From: Deltaproteobacteria bacterium
GTDB taxonomy: Bacteria; Myxococcota; Polyangia; Haliangiales; Haliangiaceae
Reading direction: 5' to 3'
NCBI GenBank assembly: GCA_018262455.1
Contig: JAGSPR010000005.1
Span: 1-37,377, forward strand
DNA: 37,377 nt
The position numbers were made by a program, and so were the translations under genes. A model generated the notes under the pieces. That model searched no databases, had not been told where the DNA came from, and saw only the letters and a program-made list of their open reading frames with translations. Below, piece by piece: positions 9,466-16,797 of this stretch (the stretch's first letter is position 1; the number at the start of each line of letters is the position of its first letter).

Positions 9466-10502
9466 GACGTCCTCTCGAGGGATGCGAGTGCCACCGTCAC
9501 GAGCGCTTCGCGTGCGGGCCCGGCGGGAAGCTCGTCGAGCACCACGAGCGCGCGATGGACGTGATCCTCGGCGAGTGCGCGGGTCGCGGCGAGCGCACCG
9601 GTGGCGCGCACGGCCGCACCGACGGCGACGAGCTCCTCGCGATGCGGCAGCTCCTCCGCGAGCAGGGCCTCGAGCCGGCCGCGCAGCGACGGTTCGCGTT
9701 CGAGGGCCACCACCAGCGGGAAGGTCACCTTGCCCTCTCTCAGGTCCGCGAGCGGGTCCTTGCCGGTGCCATCGGCGAAGTCCAGCTCGTCGTCGACGGC
9801 CTGGAACGCGACGCCGAGGTGAAGCCCGAACCGCTCGAGCGCGGTCTCCGCCGTCGCCGGCAAGCCCGCCGCGCGGGCCCCGGCCACCATCGCCCACCGG
9901 AACAGCGCGGCGGTCTTGCCCTCCACGATCGTGAAGTAGTCCTCGCGTGCGCCGGTCAGCTTGCCTCGTCGCTCGAGCTGGACCGACTCGGCGACGATCA
10001 TCTCGTCGATCACCACGAGCATCCGATCGAGCAAGCCCTCGACTCCGGTCGAGCCGATCCGTCGCAGCGCCGCGACGAGCAGCCAGTCGCCCGCGAAGAT
10101 CGAGGCGGCGTTGCCGTACACCACGCTCGCCGTCGGCTGCCCGCGACGGCGCTCGGCCACGTCCACGACATCATCGTGAAGCAGCGTCGCGCTGTGCACG
10201 AGCTCCACGGCGACCGCGAGGCTGCGGGTCCGTGGTGTGAAGCCGTCTCCGAACCGGCTTGCGAGCGCCACGCACAACGGGCGCAGGTGCTTGCCGGACA
10301 GATCGAGCAAGTGATGTGCCGCTGCATGCACGACCCGGGCGCCGCGCGGGATGTTGACGAGCTCGGCTTCGAAGTCGATCAGGTCGTCGCGAACCCAGCG
10401 GCCGAGGCTGGCCAGCCGTTCCCCGAGCTGCGGGATGCCGCGGGCAGAGCTCGTCTGGGCGAGTCGATCGAGCACCGCCGGGGAGAGTGCGAGCTGGGTC
10501 AT
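9462..10502 (-). CDS. ispB: Long-chain trans-polyprenyl diphosphate synthase
   Basis: A 346-residue isoprenyl diphosphate synthase that builds the side chain for menaquinone. Both Asp-rich motifs are intact: HDDVVD (D110, D111, D114) with the following RRRGQPT, and AVDDELDFADG (D237, D238, D241). GKHLRP and EGKTAALF are also family features. ATG 10502 is preferred over ATG 10538 because AAAGGACGG precedes it by a normal distance and no ribosome site precedes the longer form. It heads the men operon and overlaps menG by 4 bases. Whether it forms heptaprenyl, octaprenyl or longer chains cannot be read from the sequence. It could equally be named hepT or hepB. Confidence 0.93.
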   Translation of the reverse strand: MTQLALSPAVLDRLAQTSSARGIPQLGERLASLGRWVRDDLIDFEAELVNIPRGARVVHAAAHHLLDLSGKHLRPLCVALASRFGDGFTPRTRSLAVAVELVHSATLLHDDVVDVAERRRGQPTASVVYGNAASIFAGDWLLVAALRRIGSTGVEGLLDRMLVVIDEMIVAESVQLERRGKLTGAREDYFTIVEGKTAALFRWAMVAGARAAGLPATAETALERFGLHLGVAFQAVDDELDFADGTGKDPLADLREGKVTFPLVVALEREPSLRGRLEALLAEELPHREELVAVGAAVRATGALAATRALAEDHVHRALVVLDELPAGPAREALVTVALASLERTS

Positions 10503-10554
10503 GGAACCGCCGTCCTTTGGGTTGGTCGCGATGGGCATAAGATGCCATCGCTTC

Positions 10555-10583
10555 GTTCAAAGATTCTTGAAACTTTGTGTCAA
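10555..10583 (-). promoter_or_regulatory. Candidate promoter of the men operon
   Basis: On the minus strand TTGACA (10578-10583) matches the -35 consensus exactly. It is followed after 17 bases by TTGAAC (10555-10560), a weak -10. The predicted transcript would start near 10548 and leave a leader of about 45 bases before ATG 10502. The surrounding region is clearly richer in A and T than the rest of the window. No other promoter is needed inside the tightly packed operon. Confidence 0.45.
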
Positions 10584-10607
10584 GGGCAAGTCTGATTCTC
10601 AGAAACA

Positions 10608-10637
10608 TTCACAAGTGTATGGTTTAACTTGTAAATT
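10608..10637 (+). promoter_or_regulatory. Candidate promoter of the PilZ gene
   Basis: TTCACA (10608-10613) and TAAATT (10632-10637) are separated by 18 bases, 9 of 12 matches to the housekeeping consensus. The leader would be about 97 bases. A second, weaker possibility lies closer to the gene: GGGACA (10703-10708) and TAGACT (10726-10731), 17 bases apart. The sequence does not decide between them. Confidence 0.35.
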
Positions 10638-10740
10638 CTGCGTGCTTCCGATCCCCGGACCGGCTCCGCTGATCCCTCCGAACGGTTCGCGACCGTCAAC
10701 CTGGGACAACAATTCATCCCCTGGTTAGACTTCGGCGGAA

Positions 10741-11820
10741 GTGTCGAGCGCGCGACGTAGTCGCGATCAACGGCTGGTCAGCCGGTGTCGGGTCGAGTTC
10801 GACCGACCGTCTGGGTCCGTCGAGGCCGAGACCGAGGATGTCTCGTCACGGGGGCTCTTTGTCCGCACCGAGGCGTTGTTGCCGGTCGGAGAGGAGACCG
10901 ATCTGCGGGTCACGCTCCCCGATGGAACCCGGCTCGCGCTGTTCGCGCGCGTCGCGCACATGCTCACGCCCTCGGCTGCTCGCGCGCTGGGGCGGCACGC
11001 CGGGATGGGCTTCGAGCTGATCGGACCCGATACGCCGGCGCGGCTCACCTTGCGGGCGCACATGGACTCGTTGAGCACCGAGATCACGAACCCCGGGCTG
11101 ACCTCGGCGACCCAGATCATCATCGTCGAGCCCAGTCCCCCGCTGCGCACTCGCATGGCGCGCAGCCTCGAGGCTGCGGGCTTCAAGGTCACCGCCGTCG
11201 AAAGTGCGACCGAGGCGCTCCAGGTCTGCAGCGAGTGGCGCCCGGACGCGATGGTCTCGGCGGCGGACATGGTGGGCATGACCGGCATGGATCTCGCGTA
11301 CGCGATGTCGGAGCACTCGACGCTGTCCGATGTCCCGCTGGTGCTGACCGGAGATGACGGCGATCTCGGGCGACTCGAAGCCTTTCGAGCGGGCGTCCGC
11401 GACTACGTCCCCCGTCCGTTTCTCGATGAAGAGCTGGTGATCCGCGTGCATCGGATCGCCGCGCCGGCTCCGGCGAGCAACCTCGGCCTGCGCGGCAGCA
11501 TCGGCGACATCAGCATCCCGACGTTGCTCTCGCTGTTCGAGTTCGAGCGTAAGTCCGGCGTGCTGCTACTCCTCGATCAAGGTCAGATCGCGCGGATCTT
11601 CGTGGCCGAGGGCCGCTGCATCAAGGTCGAGTCGAGCGGCTCGAATGGCGCGACCCGTCCCAAGGAGCGCTTGATGATGCTGCTCGACTGGCAAGAAGGT
11701 GAGTTCGAGTTCTCGCCGGCCTCGATCGGCGGACGGGACGAGATCGGCGTGACGATCACGCAGCTCCTGCTCGAGCACGCGCGGCACAGCGACGAATCGA
11801 AGCCACACTCGCGACTGTGA
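10741..11820 (+). CDS. PilZ - pseudo-receiver - DUF4388 protein
   Basis: A 359-residue cytoplasmic protein with three domains. PilZ (about 5-115) has the c-di-GMP contacts: an N-terminal Arg cluster (RRSRDQR, 5-11) and DVSSRG (33-38, DxSxxG). A receiver-like domain (about 124-240) begins with IIIVEPSPPLRTRM. It lacks the usual acidic pair (E130 followed by Pro), has Ala174 where the phosphorylated Asp is expected, and has Arg225 in place of the conserved Lys (YVPRPF). DUF4388 (about 250-350) closes the protein. GTG 10741 is preceded by GGCGGAA. It diverges from the men operon. It is probably a c-di-GMP effector whose middle domain is not phosphorylated in the usual way; its output partner is unknown. 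Confidence 0.88.
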   Translation: MSSARRSRDQRLVSRCRVEFDRPSGSVEAETEDVSSRGLFVRTEALLPVGEETDLRVTLPDGTRLALFARVAHMLTPSAARALGRHAGMGFELIGPDTPARLTLRAHMDSLSTEITNPGLTSATQIIIVEPSPPLRTRMARSLEAAGFKVTAVESATEALQVCSEWRPDAMVSAADMVGMTGMDLAYAMSEHSTLSDVPLVLTGDDGDLGRLEAFRAGVRDYVPRPFLDEELVIRVHRIAAPAPASNLGLRGSIGDISIPTLLSLFEFERKSGVLLLLDQGQIARIFVAEGRCIKVESSGSNGATRPKERLMMLLDWQEGEFEFSPASIGGRDEIGVTITQLLLEHARHSDESKPHSRL

Positions 11821-11838
11821 TGCCGAACGTGTCGCGCC

Positions 11839-11874
11839 TCGCCGGGCATGTCGCCGGGCATGTCGCCGGGCGTG
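11839..11874 (+). repeat. 12-base tandem repeat, three units
   Basis: TCGCCGGGCATG occurs at 11839-11850 and 11851-11862, and with one change (TCGCCGGGCGTG) at 11863-11874. Related TCGC-ACGTG pieces continue to about 11890. It lies in the 149-base gap between the PilZ gene and the DUF5916 gene. I see no hairpin terminator or clear promoter in this gap. Confidence 0.8.
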
Positions 11875-11969
11875 TCGCATACGTGTCGCACTCGCATGAG
11901 TGATCGAGATCTGCAACCATCGTCCGCACGACGGGTCCACCTATCTGTCGGTTGAAGGATCTTGCGGTC

Positions 11970-14582
11970 ATGATTCGTCTGGGCTGTCTCTCGGTGCTGG
12001 TGGTCGCGGCGTTCGCGGGTCGGGCTCGTGCCGAGAGCTTGCCTCCGATCCTGCGCGCGCACGCGATCCGCCGGCCAAGCGCGGTGTCGATCGACGGTCG
12101 GCTCGCCGAAGCCGCGTGGGCGAACGCGCCCAAGCAATCGGGCTTCACCCAGCGGTTTCCCAAGGACGGCACCAAGGCCGAGCTCGAGACGACGTTCTCG
12201 ATCCTCTACGATGACTCGGCGATCTACGTCGGAGTGTGGGCGACCGACCCCCAGCCGCAGCTGATCCGCCGCCTGCTGACGCGGCGTGATGTCGACTCGC
12301 CGGCCGACATGATCGCGATCGGGTTCGACAGCTACCACGATCGCCGCACTGCCTACGTGTTCATGCTCAACGCGGCCGGCGTGCAGCGCGACGTGGTGTT
12401 CTCCGACGATTCGTCGGGAGACGACACCTGGGATGCGGTGTGGACCGGCGACGTCGCGATCACGCAAGCGGGTTGGTCGGCCGAGTTCCGGATCCCTCTG
12501 AACCAGCTGCGGTTCCCGACGAACGACACCCAGGAGTGGGGGATGCAGGTCGTGCGGCTCGTGTCGCGCACCCAGGAACAGACCGCGTGGTCACCGTGGC
12601 CGCGCTCGGGCAGCGAGGTGGTCAGCAAGTTCGGGCTCGTCGATGGCATCGATCACCTCAAACCCAGTCGCCGGCTCGAGCTGCTGCCCTATGCGAGCGG
12701 GGGCATCGACTCGGCACCCGTCGAAGCTGGCGATCCGCTCAACGATGGCGCCACCGCGATCGGCAACCTCGGGCTCGATCTCAAGTACGGCCTCGGGCCC
12801 GCGTTCACGCTGTCCGCGACGATCAATCCGGACTTCGGGCAGGTCGAGGCCGACCCGTCTCAGGTCAACCTCTCGGCAAACGAGCTGTTCTTCGCGGAGA
12901 AGCGGCCGTTCTTCGTCGAGGGCGCCGATCTGTTCAGGCTCCCGATCAGCAGCACCAACGGCGGCGTCGAGGGCGCGTTCTACAGCCGCCGGATCGGTGC
13001 CGCTCCGTCGTTCACCCCCGACCGTTACGACTACATCGACAGCCCGACCGCGACCACGATCTACAGCGCCGCCAAGCTCACCGGCAAGACGCGCGGCGGA
13101 TGGTCGGTCGGCGTGTTCGATGCGGTCACCGGCCAGGAGACAGCGACGATCGCGCTCGACGGCGAGCAGTCAAGACCGGTGGTCGCGCCGCTGACGAACT
13201 ATGTGGTCGCGCGCGTCAAGCGTGACCTCCGCGAGGGCAAGACCTCGCTCGGGGCGTCGGCGACCGCGGTGAATCGCTCGCTCGACGGCACCGGGCTCGA
13301 GGATCTGTTGCACGATCAGGCGTACAGCGGCGGGCTCCAGCTCGAGCATCGCTGGGGCAAGAACGCGTGGTCGGCACAGCTGAACACGATCGGCAGCGTC
13401 GTCCATGGTTCGGAGCTGGCGATCGAGCGCACGCAGCGCTCGGCGCGTCACCTGTTCCAGCGCCCGGATAACTTGCACCTCGATCCCACGCTCACCAGCA
13501 TGAGCGGCCTGGGCGCGGGCTGGATGGTCGGCAGGCTGGGCGACACCAAGCACTGGCGGTTCGGCGCCGGCGGCGATGCTCGGTCGAGCGGTCTCGAGCT
13601 CAACGATGCGGGCTTCCAGCGCGGGTCCGATCGCATGATCGCGTTCTACTACGGCGAGTATCACGACGAGGATCCGGGCAAGCGCGTCCTCAACTATCAG
13701 ATCAACTCCGACATCTTCACGGTGTCGACGTTCGAGCCTCGGCTCGAAGACGTCGGCCTCGAGTGCAACGGCAACATGCAGCTCGTCAACTACTGGTCGC
13801 TCCACCTCGGCTGCAACCTCGACGTCGCGTACTGGAACACCGGTGCGCTGCGTGGAGGCCCTGCGCTGCGCGGCGATCCCCGATTGCAGGCCAACCTGAA
13901 CATCAACACCGACAACCGGAAGCCGGTGCAGGTGAGCCTTGGCGCGTACGGTGGTCGCAACGAGGTTGCCGACTCCACCGATGGCGGCGTCGATCTCGGC
14001 GTGACGATCCAGGCGCGCCCGAATATCGACCTGTTTCTCGGCCCGAGCTGGTCACGGCGCGATGACGCCATGCAGTACGTCCAGGAAGCGGCGGACGAGC
14101 TGGGCAAGCCGCACTACGTGTTCGCGCGGATCAACCAGACCACCCTCGGCATGACAGTGCGGATGAACTGGACGTTCTCGCCCCACCTCAGCTTGCAGGC
14201 CTACGCGCAGCCGTTCATCGCGACCGGGCGCTACAGCGAGTACAAGGACGTCGATCATCCGGACGCCGCTCGCTTCGAAGATCGATTTCATCGCCTCGAG
14301 GGCACCCAGCTGGCCCTCGACAGCGGCACGTTCACTGGCAACCACGACGGCGTCTTCATGTTCGGGCGACCGGACTTCAACTTCGCCGAGCTGCGCTCGA
14401 CCATCGTGATGCGCTGGGAGTACCGCCCGGGATCGTCGGTGTTCGCCATCTGGAGCCACGGCCAGTCCGCGTCGGGCGACGACGGCAGGTTTGCCCTCCG
14501 CAGCAACCTCGATTCCCTCGATCCGCGGACCCGCGGCGAGGACGTCGTGCTCGTCAAGGCGAACTACTGGATCGGCCTGTGA
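11970..14582 (+). CDS. Secreted CBM9-like / DUF5916 barrel protein
   Basis: An 870-residue exported protein. Residues 1-20 are a signal peptide ending in RARA. Residues about 25-215 are a carbohydrate-binding family 9-like beta domain with the opening motif VSIDGRLAEAAWANA. The rest resembles DUF5916, including NPDFGQVEADPSQVNLS followed by FFAEKRPFFVEGADLF (about 285-325). The C-terminal part alternates polar and hydrophobic residues as an outer-membrane barrel would. ATG 11970 is chosen over TTG 11952 because it starts the signal peptide directly and GAAGGA lies upstream. The family's function is not established; the layout suggests an outer-membrane protein with a sugar-binding periplasmic or surface domain. 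It converges on the next gene with a 10-base gap. Confidence 0.88.
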   Translation: MIRLGCLSVLVVAAFAGRARAESLPPILRAHAIRRPSAVSIDGRLAEAAWANAPKQSGFTQRFPKDGTKAELETTFSILYDDSAIYVGVWATDPQPQLIRRLLTRRDVDSPADMIAIGFDSYHDRRTAYVFMLNAAGVQRDVVFSDDSSGDDTWDAVWTGDVAITQAGWSAEFRIPLNQLRFPTNDTQEWGMQVVRLVSRTQEQTAWSPWPRSGSEVVSKFGLVDGIDHLKPSRRLELLPYASGGIDSAPVEAGDPLNDGATAIGNLGLDLKYGLGPAFTLSATINPDFGQVEADPSQVNLSANELFFAEKRPFFVEGADLFRLPISSTNGGVEGAFYSRRIGAAPSFTPDRYDYIDSPTATTIYSAAKLTGKTRGGWSVGVFDAVTGQETATIALDGEQSRPVVAPLTNYVVARVKRDLREGKTSLGASATAVNRSLDGTGLEDLLHDQAYSGGLQLEHRWGKNAWSAQLNTIGSVVHGSELAIERTQRSARHLFQRPDNLHLDPTLTSMSGLGAGWMVGRLGDTKHWRFGAGGDARSSGLELNDAGFQRGSDRMIAFYYGEYHDEDPGKRVLNYQINSDIFTVSTFEPRLEDVGLECNGNMQLVNYWSLHLGCNLDVAYWNTGALRGGPALRGDPRLQANLNINTDNRKPVQVSLGAYGGRNEVADSTDGGVDLGVTIQARPNIDLFLGPSWSRRDDAMQYVQEAADELGKPHYVFARINQTTLGMTVRMNWTFSPHLSLQAYAQPFIATGRYSEYKDVDHPDAARFEDRFHRLEGTQLALDSGTFTGNHDGVFMFGRPDFNFAELRSTIVMRWEYRPGSSVFAIWSHGQSASGDDGRFALRSNLDSLDPRTRGEDVVLVKANYWIGL

Positions 14583-14592
14583 CGGTGGGCGC

Positions 14593-15312
14593 TCACTTGC
14601 CCCGAGGCGGGGGAGGCGTGAGCTTCTCCCACGGCGCCGACAGCCCGAGGTACTCACCCCACTCGAAGCCCGCGTCGTACATCGCCTTCATCTGACCGGG
14701 CTCGAGGATGTGGCCGATCTGGCCGTTGGCGTCGGTCAGGATGCCACCGAGCCCACCGGCGTAGTCGAGCCAGCCGGCGACGTTGCGCTCGTAAGGCGAG
14801 AGCTGGCCGTCGGTGATCGCCTTGTTGGTGTACGCGAGCACGTCGTCGTAGATCTTGTCGAACGCCTTGTCGAGCTTCGCCGATTGCTCGGCCGTGACCT
14901 TGGCCTTGTCCTCGGCGAGCCGCCGCATCTCGGCGACTCGTTCGCGGGGGAGCGCCAGGCCCAGCTTGAGCAGCGGCATGATCCGCGCTCGATACTCATC
15001 CTCGGTCTCGCCGTCGAGCCGGCCGAACTGGGAGGCGAGCTCGTCGGTGCGGCGCGCCCGGCGATCCATCCGGTTCTCCTTGGGGAGCTCCGGCACAGGC
15101 GCGGGGGTGATCGTCCCCGACCGGGGCTCCTTCGGCCTCGCGTCGAGCCACGCGTCCGGCTTCGGCGCTGGCGCGACAGGCTGCTCGGCGGCGGCCACGA
15201 CCTCGGGCCTGGCGAGCTCGGCACGCAGCGCTCGGTTATCGAAGTAGAGCCAGAGCGATGACGCGATGGCCACGGCGGTGGTGCCGGCGAGGAGCTTGGT
15301 GGCCCGGGTCAT
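14593..15312 (-). CDS. Membrane-anchored protein of unknown function
   Basis: A 239-residue protein I do not recognise. Residues about 5-24 form an uncleaved-looking signal anchor (LLAGTTAVAIASSLWLYF). A Pro/Ala-rich linker (about 40-78) follows, then a charged helical region (about 80-165, RIMPLLKLGLALPRERVAEMRRLAEDKAK in part), and a C-terminal segment ending in PPPPRGK. The layout is that of a periplasmic helical domain held to the inner membrane. The ATG at 15312 has no clear ribosome site. It is divergent from the PilT-like gene across 91 bases. Confidence 0.7.
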   Translation of the reverse strand: MTRATKLLAGTTAVAIASSLWLYFDNRALRAELARPEVVAAAEQPVAPAPKPDAWLDARPKEPRSGTITPAPVPELPKENRMDRRARRTDELASQFGRLDGETEDEYRARIMPLLKLGLALPRERVAEMRRLAEDKAKVTAEQSAKLDKAFDKIYDDVLAYTNKAITDGQLSPYERNVAGWLDYAGGLGGILTDANGQIGHILEPGQMKAMYDAGFEWGEYLGLSAPWEKLTPPPPRGK

Positions 15313-15403
15313 CGGCGGAAACTAGCACCCGCGCTGCGGGCAGGGCGCGAGGATCGACCACACCCGCCAATTCGGGGAGGATGGCCGTAGTACCCTGATA
15401 CCG

Positions 15404-16717
15404 ATGTCGAAGCTCGACGTGTATCTCCGCAGCATCGAGAGGTTCGGTGCATCTGGTGCGATCCTGACGTCCGGCCAGCCGGTGACGCTGCGGTTCCCGA
15501 GCGGAGATCGTCAGGCCACGCAGGTCACGCCCCATGATCAGCTCGTCGCGCTCGTGCGTGAGGTCGCACCGCCATCGGTGCTCGATCAGATCGATCAGCA
15601 TCGTCAGGCGAAGTTCGAGTACGAGTCGAATGGCACCCACTACGCCCTTTCGGTCGCGCCGCGTCCCGGGGCGTGGCAGGTCCTGATCGAGGCCATGACG
15701 GGGCAAGCACCGGCCGCGGCTCCCACCCGGCCCGCGGCCGAGGGGCCAGCGCCGTGGGGCGCGCCGGGGGGCGCGCCGGGGGCCGCGCCGGGGGGCGCGC
15801 CGGGGGCCGGAGAGATGACGATCGAGCGCGGGCAATACGACGCACCTGCGGTCACGCAACGGGTCACCGCGAGCGGCAGCACCATGCTCGACGAGCTGAC
15901 TCGTGCGGCACGCGCAGCACGTGCAACCGACCTCTACCTCCAGGCGAACGCGGTGCCGATGCAGCGCGTCGCCGGCGAGCTGGTCACCCCGCAGAGCATC
16001 GCGAGCGACGGTGATCAGCTGTCGCGCGAGCTGGGGCTGGTCGCGCCCGCCGAGGCCCGTGCCGCGTGGTCCGAACACGGCAGCGCGGTGTTCGCGTACG
16101 GTGATGGTGCCGGCCGGGTCCGCGTCACGCTCGGGCGCGATCAACGCGGGCCGAACGCGGCGCTCCGGCTGCTGCCCGACGAGCCACCCACGCTCGAGCA
16201 GCTCGGGTTCGCCGCAGAGGTCGACGACTGGCTCGCGCGCTCGGGGTTGATCGTCATCACCGGATCGTCGGGCGCCGGCAAGACGGTCACCCTCGCCGCA
16301 CTCGTGCGCGCCCTCGGCGAGCGCAGGCGGCGCGTGGTCGCGATCGAGGATCCGATCGAGCTTGTCCACACGAGCTCGTGGATCAGCCAGCGTGCGATCG
16401 GCGCGCACGTGACCTCGGTGGCCGCCGGCGTGGCTTCGGCGATGTCCGAAGGTGCAGACGCGATCGTGGTCGGCTCGGTGACCTCGCCAGGCGCGGCGAC
16501 GGCGATCATCGACGCGATCGCCGGGGGGCACCTCGTGCTGGCGACCATCGGCGCTCCCATCGCACAGCATGCGATCGAGCGACTCGTGGAGCTGGTCGTG
16601 GTGGATCGGCGCGACGTCGCGCGAACCCTCCTGGCGGACCTGTTTCTGGGTGCGATCAGGCCGGTCGTCGGCAGGGGCGGTGGCCGGACCTTCGAGATCG
16701 CTCCCCGCCACGGCTAA
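15404..16717 (+). CDS. PilT/GspE-like secretion ATPase with degenerate active site
   Basis: A 437-residue protein. Residues 158-420 follow the PilT layout: an N-terminal PAS-like domain (ARATDLYLQANAVPMQRVAGEL, compare the ASDLHL region of PilT), Walker A GSSGAGKT (287-294) and Asp box VVAIEDPIELVH (311-322). The catalytic Walker B Glu of VGEIRD is replaced: VVGSVTSP has S358. The His box reads GHLVLATIGA instead of GHLVFSTLHT. Residues about 5-100 look like a second, diverged copy of the PilT N-terminal domain, joined by a Gly/Ala/Pro linker (113-136) from a 12-base repeat. It may bind but poorly hydrolyse ATP and act as a regulator or adaptor of a type IV pilus motor. An FHA-GGDEF gene follows on the same strand. 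Confidence 0.8.
   Translation: MSKLDVYLRSIERFGASGAILTSGQPVTLRFPSGDRQATQVTPHDQLVALVREVAPPSVLDQIDQHRQAKFEYESNGTHYALSVAPRPGAWQVLIEAMTGQAPAAAPTRPAAEGPAPWGAPGGAPGAAPGGAPGAGEMTIERGQYDAPAVTQRVTASGSTMLDELTRAARAARATDLYLQANAVPMQRVAGELVTPQSIASDGDQLSRELGLVAPAEARAAWSEHGSAVFAYGDGAGRVRVTLGRDQRGPNAALRLLPDEPPTLEQLGFAAEVDDWLARSGLIVITGSSGAGKTVTLAALVRALGERRRRVVAIEDPIELVHTSSWISQRAIGAHVTSVAAGVASAMSEGADAIVVGSVTSPGAATAIIDAIAGGHLVLATIGAPIAQHAIERLVELVVVDRRDVARTLLADLFLGAIRPVVGRGGGRTFEIAPRHG
15758..15805 (+). repeat. In-frame 12-base tandem repeat, four units
   Basis: GGCGCGCCGGGG at 15758-15769, 15770-15781 and 15794-15805, with a variant GCCGCGCCGGGG at 15782-15793. It encodes GAPG/AAPG repeats in the linker of the PilT-like protein. 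The unit is a multiple of three, so copy-number change would lengthen the linker without a frameshift. Confidence 0.9.
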
Positions 16718-16797
16718 CTATTGGAATTCTCCCCGCATCATTGTTGGTCCTTGATCTGAACAGGTCTCGCGAGGCAGGCTATAAAGAGCTTCAATCA

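Larger units (their letters stand above)
10503..10740. other. Divergent, AT-richer intergenic region
   Basis: This 238-base gap separates the men operon from the PilZ gene. Its part from about 10550 to 10640 is clearly poorer in G and C than any other stretch here. Apart from the two promoter candidates listed separately, it holds a possible ribosome site for the prenyl synthase and no open frame of note. GGTTCGCGACCGTCAACC (10684-10701) is a loose inverted repeat. Confidence 0.7.

Noticed and set aside
9466..9897. N-terminal extension of the menG frame
   Set aside because: The added part is Arg/Gly low complexity and overlaps the prenyl synthase. The ATGA start at 9465 fits the operon pattern.
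11952..11969. TTG start for the DUF5916 protein
   Set aside because: ATG 11970 gives a direct signal peptide; the TTG form would place six extra residues before it.
14583..14592. Terminators in the short convergent gaps (14583-14592, 20231-20234, 33564-33590)
   Set aside because: No stem followed by a T run is present in any of them.
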